From Hemileia vastatrix (lineage: Eukaryota; Basidiomycota; Pucciniomycetes; Pucciniales; Zaghouaniaceae): a stretch of DNA of 64,000 nucleotides. Made by a program: the position numbers and the translations under genes. The stretch's first letter is position 1. The number at the start of each line of letters is the position of its first letter. Below, piece by piece: positions 36,305-48,852 of this stretch. The stretch is from positions 23,775,998-23,839,997 of the forward strand of contig JASXTE010000017.1 of the NCBI GenBank assembly GCA_030280995.1, given 5' to 3'. The notes beneath the pieces are model-generated. The model saw nothing but the letters and a program-made list of their open reading frames with translations. It had not been told where the DNA came from and made no database searches.

Positions 36305-36925
36305 CTATGCTACCTTCTTATACTTTGCAGCTCCGCCTTCAACTTGAGGGATCTTTAGGACTTCTTGACCACCAGACCTGGAACAAAAACCAAGGGTTTC
36401 TCCATTTCTCACTTGTGTGTCCAAGGTCATTTTTTTAAAAGGTGTAGAAGAAACCCTAGCGGTACACAATTGGGAGGACTTACTTTCAGACCCCAATCTT
36501 ACCACTCCAAAATTTTTCCGCAATTCCAAATCTTCATCTTCACTTCCATATTCCATATCTTCAAATCTTGATTCATCTTCTGAATCACATCTTCTAAAAT
36601 TGTGCAGTTTATCCTCATGCCGGAGGCCCAAAAATTGATCTTGCTGATCTTCTTTATTCAAAATTTTGTGCAGTTTAACCTCATGCTGGAGGCTCAAAAA
36701 TTGATCTTGATGATCTTCTTTCTTCAAAAGCTTATGCAGTTTAACCTCACGCTGGAGGCCCAAAAATTGATCTTGCTGATCTTCACAAAAATAATTCTTT
36801 TCTTCTTTTTTGATTATCTTCAGATTTTTTTCTTGCTTTTCTTCAGTTATCTTGAGATTTTTGTTTTCTTTTCTTGAGTTTTCTTCCATCCTACAGAAAT
36901 AACCAGGGGTTTCACCAATACTCAC
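36305..36925 (-). pseudogene. M1 gag-pol linker with peptide repeats
   Basis: A 206-codon open stretch between protease and RT. It is highly charged. Three copies of a 64-67 base unit (GTTTA motif at 36607, about 36671 and 36738) encode LQREVKLHKLLKKED-type repeats ending DQFLGL. A longer module, GVVRLGSESKSSQLCTARVS, also appears just across the E2 insertion at about 45830-45880, so the linker holds a second, larger duplication. The C-terminal part AAKYKKVA matches M2 at the same place before RT. Likely an unstructured spacer in the polyprotein. Confidence 0.65.
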
Positions 36926-36931
36926 AGAAGT

Positions 36932-38108
36932 TGTCAGCCTAAATATCCTTAGGACTGAGTATTTCTTATGCTTAAAATAAGATAACCTTAACTAGATTAA
37001 GCTTATATCTTAAAAATAAGGTTAAAATAATAATATATATTATTTTATTATATATATATATAATTATTATTCTATTATATAATTTATAATAGTTTAAATA
37101 GCTTATCCATGGCCTAATAATACTTGTTAAGGTGTTAATGGAGTCATAATATACTTATCTTAAGTGATATGAAGTAATTATTGACATACATAAGCTTATA
37201 TGTATACATAAATCTCATATTCAGTAAAATATGCAGTATATTATGTATATTTAGGTATATAAGTGGGTTTTAGCACCTTAATAGCCTATAACCTTTGTTT
37301 TTCTGCTTATTTTAGGTCATATGGACAAAATCAGTGGACTCACAACGCCTACAGCAGCATAGAAACCTATATCAGGCGCATACACCCAGTTTGGACAACT
37401 AAAATTACTTCCTTGGATGGTTATTCACGGATTTATGGGTTGGAAAGATGTTTTTGGGTTAATGTGGATGCTTGGGGATGTTATTGGGGGCTTGGACATT
37501 TTATTTGTTTCCTTTATATGCTTTTAGTTTCATTAAATCTCTTTTTGATCATTTATTTTACCTGTTTCTTTATGGTATCCGCTTTTATCTGGGTTTTCTA
37601 TTTATGGTATGACTCTGTGTTATTATTACTAGTGATGGAGGGTCCTTACTGGAGGTCTGGGTGTTGAAACTGCTTGAAGTGGACGCCATGGGGAGTTGAT
37701 GGGCCCTCACAGTGCTGTAATTGCCGGGGATAGCAGTGACATCATCTGGATTGAAGGTCTGTGCACTCCAGTGGATTTGGGTATAAGTAAGAAGGGATTT
37801 TGACAGTTTATTATAATCATTCAATTACTACACTTCAAAAAAACACTAAAATACAATTATTAGTATTCAGAAATATATTATTAAGCCCTTATAAATTGAT
37901 ATTATCTTTATAAAAGCTATAACTATATTTTATTCTTCTATTTTCCACCACTAGCACGCATTTAAATCCAAGTATTGTGAGTTTTATTTGAGTATAACTA
38001 TTCTATTAGTCTTCCCCTGAGGTTGAATCACTAAATCATTTATTAATAAGTAGTAGGACCATAAAATAACACTATTATATCATACTTATATACTAGACTA
38101 TACTGACA
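36932..38108 (+). repeat. E2 5' LTR
   Basis: 1177 bases. The LTR border is followed by ATTGGGGGTCTTTCC, the probable primer-binding site shared with E1. Confidence 0.92.
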
Positions 38109-38620
38109 ATTGGGGGTCTTTCCTTATATTTTACTTATTATTTAGTATAAGCCTTGGGACGTGATTTTTACCTTAGTACAGCTCAAAATTAACCAAATAT
38201 TTGGGTCTGCTGCATATTAGTGGGTCATCATAGCTCATTGATTGCGGAAAAGAACCCTTATAATAATTGTACTAATTTTTTACCATAAAAATTAGATATT
38301 TACAGTAGTAACTGTACCCAATATAAACCCAATTTCACTTGGTATTTGGACACCAATATAACACCCAATTAAATTGGTATTTGGCTAAATCTTGGTAAGC
38401 TAATTATTCACCCTTATAGAGGTCTAGTTAAACTTATTATTATATTTTTAACAGATTTTTTCTATTTTTTCTTATATTTTATTTAAATAAATAAAGATAT
38501 AAATTCAGGGTAAGCTCCATTGCTTTTTTATTAGTAATATAATTGCTAATATTATTTGTCTACTAATTCCATAGAGTTTTTTTCCTTTTGTAGACGTAAA
38601 ATATTGTCATTCTGAACAAT
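38109..38620 (+). other. E2 leader
   Basis: Non-coding leader between the primer site and gag; AT-rich, with no repeat like the one in E1. Confidence 0.6.
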
Positions 38621-39167
38621 ATGAGTGCTCCCCAGGACAGTGTAAGTGAACAGCCTGCTTATAATACCAGGTCTAAAGCTAACAAAAACTTTCCAGGACA
38701 TCACCATGGAGGGACAACAGTACCCCCAGCCAGAAAGCATGAGTATAGAGGAAAAGGACACCCTCTTAAAAAAGATAACTATAAAAAAGATGTCTCCTCC
38801 TCTTCAGGATCAACTGTCCCACCTGGCCAAACAGGTTCTGAAGTTGGAGGAATCAAAATCTCTCATGTTCAAAGAAGTAGAGCAGTTGCAAAACAATTGC
38901 AAGGTAGGGTTTCAGCAGATGAATCAGGCAATGGCAGAATTAAAGGGAGAACAGCCCAGTCAATCAAATCAGCAACCCCCTACCCAAGGAGGGTCCACTA
39001 ACTCCCAGGAGAAAATCCTGGTAGAAAAATGGAAATGGGACTGGTTTCAACAACAGTGGACAAGCCACAGTTGCAACAGGGATCCACCCCCTCACCTGAC
39101 TTCCTCAGCTCACCCTTACAAGGGAAAAAAGCACCAAAAATCAGGACTGGAAACCATCCCTTGGTAA
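38621..39167 (+). CDS. E2 overlapping accessory ORF reached by splicing
   Basis: The E2 counterpart of the E1 accessory ORF: MEGQQYPQPESM from 38706, 153 codons, ending ...ETIPW at 39167. A predicted 55-base intron (GTAAGT at 38642, TTCCAG ending 38696) sits after codon 7 of gag, phase 0, and joins in frame nine bases before the ATG. Shared features with E1 are the helical repeat-like middle (LQ-x-Q), GF followed by NQA, the KWKWDW motif, HPY(R/K)GK and a terminal Pro-Trp. The Gag frame over the same stretch has a stop at 38999, while this ORF is intact. In both elements the stop codon overlaps a GTRAGT sequence. Confidence 0.65.
38642..38696 (+). promoter_or_regulatory. Predicted frame-switching mini-intron of E2
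   Basis: 55 bases, GTAAGT to TTCCAG, at the same codon and phase as in E1. Conservation of position in elements with quite different LTRs supports function. Confidence 0.6.
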
Positions 39168-42100
39168 GTAACTTACCCTCTCAGATTAGACATAATACTG
39201 ATAATTACAATATAGGTAATTCTATTGATGTTAAATCTGTACAAAAAATAGAGGAGGATTTAAGAAATTTAGGTTTTATAGTAGATACACCTGACTTGTC
39301 TTTTGTCCATAATAACAGTACTATATACAATGATAATACAGTTAATCCTCAGTTGCAACCACCTACTAGTGAGATTAGAAGTTCACAGGAGAGTGAGAGA
39401 ATTGAAAAGGAGGACATGGAATATTTTAACAATAATCCAACTGTCCATAGAATTGTTTCAGCATTGTGGAATAGAATGACTGATTGTGAGGAACAGACAG
39501 TTAAGCTCACTAGTGATACAATTTCATCCTTGACATTGAACATTTCTCAATTAGCAACACGTAATAAAGAATTAGAGAAAGAAAATTTGTCTCTAACTCT
39601 TAAATATGATTCATTAAATAATAAATATAATGACCTTTCAAACAAATTTTGTGAGTTAGAAAAATTATATGAAACACATTTATTAAAAACTGAATCAAGA
39701 ACAAAGTTATCTTTTGCACAGACAAATCAAAGTGTCTCTGAGCTGCTACAAAGATTAACTAAAGTTGAGATTGAAACTGCCAATCTACTGATGAACCAGG
39801 ATAATCATAAGTATAATCAAAATAATAATAATCCTTTCATTGGCAAAAGTGAATCTCATTCCTTCCCTGTACCACCACAATTAAAACCATCTGGTGGTAG
39901 TTCCAAATCTGAAAATGTAAGTCACAAATCCGTGCAGGAAGAAATACAAGACCATTTATCAAAAGTGAATGAGTTGTTGAATTTACCTAAGATTAGTGAG
40001 ATAAAATCCAATCAGAAGAACTGGCCTAAAATAGATCAGTACCCAACTTATGATGGGGAAGCCAGCTCTGATTGGCAACATTTTATTCAAAGAATTGACA
40101 ACTTGAAATTCTCATATAAGTTACCAGATGAAGAGATAACATCAAAATTAATTTCTTTATTTAAGGATGTTGCTTTATTATGGTTTGAAGCTGTCTTAAG
40201 TGAGGGTAGAGACTACTCTTGGGCTGAATGGAAACAACTTATTGAAAAACAATTTGGAGGTTCTAAATTCAGGCTTACTCAGTAGAGACTGTATGAGAAG
40301 ACTAGGTATAATCCTTTGAATGGTGACAAACCTGTGGTATTTTTAATGAATTTAAACAAAATATTAAAAGCCATTGAGCCTCATATGGATTTTAACTTAT
40401 GGAAAGATAAGATAATATACAAATTACCTATATCTGTCAGAGACATTGTTGTAGCTATAACATTAAATGTTACTGAATATTCTGACTTTATTAATATTTG
40501 CAATGAAATATTATTAAACCATAAGTATCAATCAAGGTATTCCACTTATAAGCAAAATGTTGAACCTGTAAAAACTCAGAATTCAAAAAAACTTCAGGAG
40601 AAGCAGAAAAAACCTACTGCACCTGTAGTACCTAAAAAGTATGAAACAAATACTTGTTATAAGTGTAACAAACCTTGGGTCAAAGGTCACAAATGTGAGA
40701 AAAACATAAATATTGTTGAAAATCAACGTGAATCTGAAACTGAAACTGAAAAAAGTAAAGAATCAAGTGATTATGACAGCAATATCTCATATAGTGATGA
40801 AAATGAAGTCTGTATGTTGGAAGATGATTTGTACATCTTTGAAAATCCAATATTAAATATGGACTCAAATGAATCTTTAATGAATTTTGAGGATGCTGAA
40901 ATCATTAAGGATATACAAGCTGATAACTTTAGAATGACACCTATCACGGTTCCAGCTATCATTTCTGGTGAAAATGTTAATATAGTATTGGACACAGGAG
41001 CTGCTGGTTCAGTTGTTTCCACTAATACATTACAGAAAATTGATAGTGAATATAAGTTTAAGCTTGAACCACTTCAGAATAAAAATTGGAGAGGTTTTGG
41101 ATCAGTACTACACCCCATTGGTAAATACATAGCTGCTGTTTTCTTTAAACACCAACATGGTTATGTAAGGGTAACTTGTGACTTTGTAGTAATGGATAAT
41201 ACAAATTGTAGTAACTGTTTTATCATTGGAAATGATATTCTGACTAAATTTGGTGTAAAATTAGACTCTGCTAATAACAATTTTACAATTGGCATGAATG
41301 GTAAAAGGAAATTTAAGATATATTCTTTTAACACTGTCTTACACATTGAGTCAGTAACAAATTCCCCGTCTAAAGGAAGAGAATCCAATGAGATGGAACT
41401 TCTGGAAACAGAAATTTCAAAAGCATCATTTGGCACTCAGATAAGTGAAACTGAGAAAGATAATATTTTGGAATTAATTAAAGCTTTTCCAATGGCTTTT
41501 GCACATGGTACAAATGAACTTGGCCTTGTAAAAGAACATGAAATGAAAATTAGTTTAACCTGTGATATGGATAATATTCCTGCTAGTCTTAAAAAGAAAC
41601 CATACCCTGCTTCACCAATGAAGAGGAAAGACATAGAGGATAATATTAAGATGTTATTAAAAATGAACATTCTTGAGAAGGTTGAAACTACACCAAAATA
41701 TTGTGTAATATCACCAGTGCTGATTTCTTATGAACAAGATAAAGCAAGACTGTGCGGTGATTATAGAGCATTAAATACATTTACAGTAGATGATATTTAT
41801 CCCTTGCCAAGGATTGCCTCTATACATGCTACCCTTAAAGGTGCTAAATATATAAGTTGCCTAGATTGAAATAAAGGGTACCATCAAATTCCTGTTGAAA
41901 AGAATTCACAGAACTTTTTGTTGATAAAAACACACATGGGAATTTATAAGTATGTCAGAATGCCATTTGGACCAAAAAATGCTCCATCAGTATTTCAGAA
42001 GCTAATGGATATAACATTCCATAATGAAATGATTGAAGGATGGTTAATGGTATACATTGATGACATCATAGTGTTCTCTAAAACTTTTGATGAACACTTA

Positions 42101-44605
42101 ATCCATTTAAGGAAAGTGTTTCAGAAAATGGATGAAATAAAAATGACCCTTGCATTGAAAAAATGTAAATTTGGGTTTGAATCTTTAAAAGTGCTTGGTC
42201 ATATTGTATCTGGCTTACAAATATGTGTAGACCAAAATAAAGTGGCTGCAATAAAGAATATTGGAATTCCTCAGAATGTGAAGGATGTACAATCTTTTCT
42301 TGGAATGTGTGATTATTATAGACAATATATAAAAAACTACCAATCAATTGCTGCACCACTGACCACACTGATAAAGAAATCAGAAGCTTTCATTTGGAAT
42401 AATGAAAGACAACAAGCTTTTAATAAGTTGAAAGAATGTTTAATGACAGCTCCTAACTTGGGATTACCAGATTTCCAATTACCTTTTGTATTATATACAG
42501 ATGCAAGTTTTATTGGACTGGGTGCTGCTTTGCATCAAAAACAACTTATTGAAGGTAAAATGTCAGAAGTAGTAATCTGCTATATTTCCCGTACTCTTAG
42601 AAGTGGTGAATTGAAATATGGTGCTACTCAACTTGAATGTTTGGCAGTAGTATGGGCTCTCGAAAAGCTACATTATTACCTTGAAGACCAAAAATTTGAG
42701 TTAATAACTGACTGTAGTGCAGTTAAGTCACTCTGAAACATGAAAACTCCTAATAGACACATGTTTAGATGGCAATTAGCTGTACAAGAATACAGAGGAC
42801 GGATGACTATTACACATAGAGCAGGAACCTTGCACTCTAATGTAGATCTGTTATCTAGAGTACCTCTGCCTAATAATGATGATAATCCTGATTATGTTCC
42901 TGAGTCAGAGATTATTAACATTTATGGCATTTATATTATAGATCTTGAGGATGAATTTATGAAATCAATTCTTGATAATTATAATTCAGATCCTGACTCA
43001 AGTAAATTAACTACAATATTAAATGATCCATCTAATGCTTCAATGAATGTTTTAATAAAAACATTACAAAATAAGTATAAAGAGGCATTAGAGAAAGGAA
43101 AATTTTCCATTGAGGATGGTTTTATATATTACAGGAAAAAATTAAGTAATGTAATTGTAATTCCCCCTTCAATGAAGGAGTTAATGTTAAGTATATGTCA
43201 TGATGATATATTAGCAGGTCATTTTGACTACCATAAAACATTAACCAGAGTAAAAAACACAGCTTAGTGGATTAACATGTCTTAGGATGTTCAGAAATAT
43301 GTTGAAACATGTGATTCTTGTCAAAAATCTAAAAGATTAACAGGAAAAAGAGCTGTTTTATTACAACAAATTGAGCAACCAAAAGCTCCATGGGAAATCA
43401 TTAACATGGACTTTGTAACAGGTTTGCCAATAGCAGGGCATAAGAGTTATAACTCCTGCTGGGTAATTGTAGATAGATTTACAAAGATGTGTAAATTTAT
43501 TCCTACCCACAAGGAGGTTTCTGCAAAGGACTTAGATTTTTTATGGTGGACACAAATGTTAAATACAGCAGGTTTCCCCAAAGCAATAGTTTCTGAAAGA
43601 GATCCTAAATTTACTTCTGAGTTCTGGACGTCACTTATGGATGTTTCAGGGTGTCAATTAAAACTTTCTACAGCACACCATCCACAAACTGATGGGCTAG
43701 CAGAAAGAATGATACAAACCTTAGAAGATATGATAAGAAGATACTGTGCTTTTGGTCTTAATTTTAAAGACAATGACAAATTCACGCATGATTAGGTAAC
43801 CCTTATCCCAGGTTTAGAATTTGCATATAATAGTACAGTACATTCTGTCACTGGCAAAAAGCCATTTGAGTTATGGTTGGGTTATGTACCTAATACCCCT
43901 GCTAAAACTCTTAATAAGTTACCTAGATTGGATATTCATCCAGGTACTAAATCTTTTCTTCAGATGCAGGAATTATGCAGAAAACATGCTCAAGAATGTA
44001 TAAATAAGGCTTTTGAGTATGAAAAGAAAAGATGGGATAAAGCCCATAAAGAACAAATGTTCAAAGAGGGTGATGAAGTCCTTATTTCAACGCTACATTT
44101 CAATTTAAATGGTAATGTTAAATTGAAGGATCCATTCATTGGACCATTTGTAGTTAAAAAGATGGTTGGTAATAATGCTGTTGAGGTTATTCTATATGCA
44201 CCTTATGATAGAAAACATCCAGTATTTCCTATTTCTCTTATAAAACCATACCATTCTAATGATACTTCTCTCTTTCCAAGAAGATCAGGAAGGCATAAAC
44301 AGCAACCTGAAGAAATAGTGGAAAAAGCAGAAATTGAAAAGATACTTAAAAAGAGACACCTTACTAAAGAAAAGGGAGTTGAGTATCTATTAAGATTTAA
44401 AAATAAATCAAGTGAATATGACCAGTGGATTCCAGAAAATGAAATCTCTGATCTTAAAAATCTCTTGAAAAAATTTAAATCTAAATAATACTGTTCATTC
44501 AGTATATGTATTATAAAAATTATTTTTTTATTTTATTATTTCATTCCTTAAGATTAATTAAAATGACTTAACATTTTTTTTTATTGTTTTTTTGGGGTGA
44601 GGGAG

Positions 44606-45782
44606 TGTCAGCCTAAATATCCTTAGGACTGAGTATTTCTTATGCTTAAAATAAGATAACCTTAACTAGATTAAGCTTATATCTTAAAAGTAAGGTTAAA
44701 ATAATAATATATATTATTTTATTATATATATATATAATTATTATTCTATTATATAATTTATAATAGTTTAAATAGCTTATCCATGGCCTAATAATACTTA
44801 TTAAGGTGTTAATGGAGTCATAATATACTTATCTTAAGTGATATGAAGTAATTATTGACATAAATAAGCTTATATGTATACATAAATCTCATATTCAGTA
44901 AAATATGCAGTATATTATGTATATTTAGGTATATAAGTGGGTTTTAGCCCCTTAATAGCCTATAACCTTTGTTTTTCTGCTTATTTTAGGTCATATGGAC
45001 GAAATCAGTGGACTCACAACGCCTACAGAAGCATAGACACCTATATCAGGTGCATACACCCAGTTTGGACAACTAAAATTACTTCCTTGGATGGTTATTC
45101 ACGGATTTATGGGTTGGAAAGATGTTTTTGGGTTAATGTGGATGCTTGGGGATGTTATTGGGGGCTTGGACATTTTATTTGTTTCCTTTATATGCTTTTA
45201 GTTTTATTAAATCTCTTTTTGATCATTTATTTTACCTGTTTCTTTATGGTATCCGCTTTTATCTGGGTTTTCTATTTATGGTATGACTCTGTGTTATTAT
45301 TACTAGTGATGGAGGGTCCTTACTGGAGGTCTGGGTGTTGAAACTGCTTGAAGTGGACGCCATGGGGAGGTGATGGGCCCTCACAGTGCTGTAATTGCTG
45401 GGGATAGCAGTGACATCATTTGGATTGAAGGTCTGTGCACTCCAGTGGATTTGGGTATAAGTAAGAAGGGATTTTGGCGGTTTATTATCATCATTCAATT
45501 ACTACACTTCAAACAAACATTACACTACAATTATTAACATTCAGAAATATATTATTAAGCCCTTATAAATTGATATTATCTTTATAAAAGCTATAACTAT
45601 ATTTTATTCTTCTATTTTCCACCACTAGCACGCATTTAAATCCAAGTATTGTGAGTTTTATTTGAGTATAACTATTCTATTAGTCTTCCCCTGAGGTTTA
45701 ATCACTAAATCATTTATTAATAAGTAGTAGGACCATAAAATAACACTATTATATCATACTTATATACTAGACTATACTGACA
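44606..45782 (+). repeat. E2 3' LTR
   Basis: 1177 bases, same ends as the 5' copy; preceded by a T-run and GGGGTGAGGGAG, a likely polypurine tract. Its last 152 bases belong to a later tandem duplication. Confidence 0.92.
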
Positions 45783-46260
45783 GAAGTGGCCAAGGTAAGG
45801 TTTTTAAAAGGGGTAGGAGAGACCCTAGCGGTGCACAATTAGGAGGACTTACTTTTAGACCCCAATCTCACCACTCCACTGCTTTTCCCCATATCTTTCA
45901 ATAAATATATATAACAAATCTTCTTTTTTGAACTTGAATTAAAAACGCATTTAAATCCAAGTATTGTGAGTTTTATTTGAGTATAACTATTCTATTAGTC
46001 TTCCCCTGAGGTTAAATCACTAAATCATTTATTAATAAGTAGTAGGACCATAAAATAACACTATTATATCATACTTATATACTAGACTATACTGACAGAA
46101 GTGGCCAAGGTAAGGTTTTTAAAAGGGGTAGGAGAGACCCTAGCGGTGCACAATTAGGAGGACTTACTTTTAGACCCCAATCTCACCACTCCACCGCTTT
46201 TCCCCATATCTTTCAATAAATATATATAACAAATCTTCTTTTTTGAACTTGAATTAAAAA
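45631..46260. repeat. 315-base tandem duplication across the E2/M1 border
   Basis: Unit 45631-45945 is repeated at 45946-46260 with very few differences. Each unit holds the last 152 bases of the E2 3' LTR and 163 bases of M1 sequence, so it arose after E2 inserted. It also duplicates the target-site copy GAAGT. Confidence 0.93.
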
Positions 46261-46444
46261 TAATTGAAAATATTGAGATAGAACAGATACTTGATAAAAA
46301 ACATGACAAATACTTGCAGAGAAGAGAAAATTAAAAAGAGAAAGTTGAAAATACACTTGGTATATCTTCAAGGGAGCTGATCTACTACAACCTGCAATTT
46401 CCCTATCTTGGGGAGAGGTTGTAGCACTAGGGCAATCAGCCTCA

Positions 46445-47415
46445 TCACTCTAAAAAAGACAGAATATCATTAGAGCCTGAGCCACACTCCAAAAAGTTAG
46501 AGGCGGCACCCACTTCCCTTCTTCTCCTACAACAATCCATGCACTGGCACATTGAAGACAAGCCAGGCCTGGTCTCCCAACCATAATCTCTAGGAGATGA
46601 TAATGTCATGTGAAGCCTTCTTTCATCTTCACTGGTCAACTCCAAACTGATAACCAATTCTTGCCTGGAAATCCATCAAAAATGATCCACCCAAAACAGC
46701 TTTACATTACCTTTGGAAATGTAAAAATTAACCTTCTCTGAGGCTCCACCAACATCCAGCTTCACAAATTCAGCTGTTCCAATCAACTCAGTGATATGGC
46801 CACCAATCCCTCTTAAATTTCCACCTATTCCTGTCTTGATGGGGAGGCCCAGATGAGTAGCCTAAAACAAGGAAATCAGGTTAATCTGAGAACCTGAATC
46901 AACCAATTCCCTATCCTCCCTTCCATTCAGAGTGATATTGATATAACACAGAGGTGCAGAAAAATGAGTCTCCAACCCATCACCAAGCTTCTCAGCAGAA
47001 TAACAAATGTATTCCACCTCCCCAGAAGAAGCTCTTCTCCTGGTCAACAACTTTTTTGTCTATCAGCCAACCCATGACTGATAGCATAAAATTCCCCATA
47101 AGAAAGGGAAACTTTACCCTGATTCATCCTTCCCAGAAAAGAGTCCATGAAATTAGATTGGAAAGAATCTACTGGCCTCTCAAAGTGAGCTCTTGGCTTC
47201 ACTACCTTGGTCCTAGAAGATTCTTGAGGACCAGAACCATCAACAGGAATCAAACCAGATCCCTCACCAGACCCTTTAACTCCAGCAGGCTTTGGCAATG
47301 AAGCCAAAGGGACATCCTCCTCAGAGTCAGAATAAACATCCATAGGCATTGGCTCGCCATTCTTGTCCAATGCACCAAAACTAGGGGGGCCCATATCAGC
47401 AATCCCCTTCTGCAT
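46445..47415 (-). pseudogene. M1 protease region (broken)
   Basis: From 47415: MQKGIADMGPPSF, an acidic linker, then ARR-rich sequence to a retropepsin with ELVDSGSQINLIS, in which the catalytic Asp (DSG) is kept. After further stops, RGIGGHITELIG-like sequence leads to a C-terminal part ending around RRLHMTLSSPRDYGWETRPG and a CxxC pair (CQCMDCC). Stops or frame changes lie near 47044, 46860 and 46660. M2 has the same order at 58366-59601. Confidence 0.75.
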
Positions 47416-47418
47416 CTT

Positions 47419-48780
47419 CTACAGCTCCTCTTTTCTGTACTTCCTCCTAGCTGCACTCAGCTTAGGATCAAACTTTGAGGACTTAGGCTTTGGTTGGGCC
47501 TGAGAACTGCTCTTAGGCATTCCCACCTTTCCAGCCTCTACATAATTGACACCAGCCAAGAATTCACCACTTGACTGTCCACCACAAGAATACAACTCCA
47601 ATCGACCAAAGTAAGTAGAAAAAGAGACTTTGTTAAATTCCTTCCCTTTTACCTTGAAATCATCATCTGCCTTAGTAGAATACTTTCCCTGATCAGGAAT
47701 CTCATCAAACCTTTTCCTCCTATGATTGAGACCACTCTTTCTCCTGACCAAATCAACAGGTGCCTGCCCCTCACTGGGCTTCAAAAATGAGCCATCAGGG
47801 AACTTGAACACCCTGCCATCAAACTACACCTTTCTCTCTGACACATCTCTGTTCAGAGCCCAACAATAATTGAACTTGTGCCCCCTCCTGCTGCAATAAG
47901 AGTAGACCCATCAATCACTCCTGCCAGCCCCCCTATCAAAATCTCTAGGCTGAGAAGGAGCCTTATTGGCCTTCTTAGCCTCCTAAACAAAAATATGTAG
48001 CTGTTTTATCAGATCAGCCAACTTCTCCATCACTGGGTCCCTCTCCTGTTTGGGTACCTTCACCATATTTTTCTCTTCCTTCTTCACTCTATCCTCCTCT
48101 TCAGCCAAAACCTCACTGACCTTGCTGACATATTTGGCACACCCCTCCTTATAGGTATCCACAGCCAATAACTTCAAATGGGCCTACACAGCCTCCTTCA
48201 CCTTTTCCAAGGCAGTCAATTTCTGATCCCCATTGGAAAAAGTCTTCATCATGTCCTTCCTTGAAAGCTCCTTCAACACATCCATCCTGACATCTCTAGC
48301 CAGGGAAGACCAAAAAACATCCTTGGCAGCATTTTCATGTGCCAGCTCCTCCACTTCCACCAAATATTCCACCACAGGATCAAACTGTAGCAGAAACTTC
48401 CTGTAACTGTGCAAGTTACCAACACCACCATAAGACTACCATTCACTGATAACCTTGTACAAATCCATCATAGTGAACCTGACACCCCATCTATCCACCA
48501 TCTCCCTACACAATGACTTCCAGTCCCTCTTCTTGTAGCCAGACATGGCCATAACCTCCTTCTCCACTGCCCTATCACCAATGAAGAAAATAATCTACTT
48601 CACCATGTCCAGGTAAGAAGCAACATCCACACCAGAAGCAGTTTTATACTTCTCCAGAAACTACTTCACATCTTCACCATTAAACTTGGTACCATCCCAA
48701 TTTTTGATCCTAACACACTCCCTAACCATCACAGCAGGAGGACCTTCCCCCCCACTGACAGTTACCACAGGAATAGAGGA
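47419..48780 (-). pseudogene. M1 Gag (many stops)
   Basis: Matches M2 Gag from NWDGTKFNGEDVK (about 48700) through MVDRWGVRFT, LARDVRMDVLKELSRKD and a zinc-knuckle region near 47,880-47,900 to FDGRVFKFPDGSFLKPSEG. I count at least eight in-frame stops, mostly TAG (for example near 48660, 48595, 48435, 48183, 47980, 47825 and 47418) and a TGA near 47910. M2 has Trp or Gln at several of these. The first zinc-knuckle Cys reads Tyr (TAC for TGC), another G-to-A change. The C-terminal part is basic (SAARRKYRKEE). Confidence 0.8.
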
Positions 48781-48852
48781 ACCAGAAGCCTTTCCAAGAC
48801 AAAAGAGATTCCAAAGAGCTAGCAGGCTCCACACCACATTGGGCGCCAGAAA

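Larger units (their letters stand above)
31976..36931 (-). mobile_element. M1 3' half: Ty3/gypsy element (decayed)
   Basis: The 3' half of a minus-strand gypsy element: 3' UTR, integrase, RNase H and RT, then part of a linker. It is interrupted at 36931 by E2 and resumes at 45783 with protease and gag, then its 5' LTR. Its 3' LTR is missing at the low-coordinate end. Protein order and sequence match M2 throughout. Stops and small indels are spread through it. Confidence 0.85.
38621..44488 (+). pseudogene. E2 Gag-Pol polyprotein (seven stops, no frameshift)
   Basis: About 1956 codons in one frame from ATG 38621. Order: N-terminus with YNTRSKA, coiled coil, Gag core (SDWQHFIQRIDNLKFSYKLP), zinc knuckle CYKCNKPWVKGHKC, retropepsin with IVLDTGAAGSVVS, RT with RMPFGPKNAPSVFQKLM and VYIDDIIVFSKT, RNase H (LYTDASFIGLGAALHQ) and integrase. 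The integrase has the zinc site ICHDDILAGHFDYH with CDSC, then MDFVTG, SERDPKF and DGLAERMIQ for the DDE triad. A chromodomain (EYLLRFKNKSSEYDQWIPE) ends the protein. Stops: TAA 38999, TAG 40283, TGA 41867, TGA 42734, TAG 43265, TAG 43283, TAG 43793. Nearly all can arise from CAA/CAG or TGG by C:G to T:A change; E1 still has Gln at the 40283 site. The absence of indels suggests mutation by base modification rather than slow drift. Confidence 0.92.
36932..45782 (+). mobile_element. E2: Ty3/gypsy chromovirus, complete but with stops
   Basis: A full-length LTR element inserted in M1: LTRs TGTCAG...CTGACA, both 1177 bases, with about 20 or more differences by eye (near 2 %). Target duplication GAAGT at 36927-36931 and 45783-45787. 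One Gag-Pol reading frame with gag, protease, RT, RNase H, integrase and chromodomain, interrupted only by stop codons. It is the full-length relative of E1. Confidence 0.93.

Noticed and set aside
37263..37667. 134-codon hydrophobic ORF in the E2 5' LTR, with a near-copy in the 3' LTR at 44937-45341
   Set aside because: Both persist because the LTRs are near-identical; composition is that of T-rich DNA and I see no domain or independent conservation.
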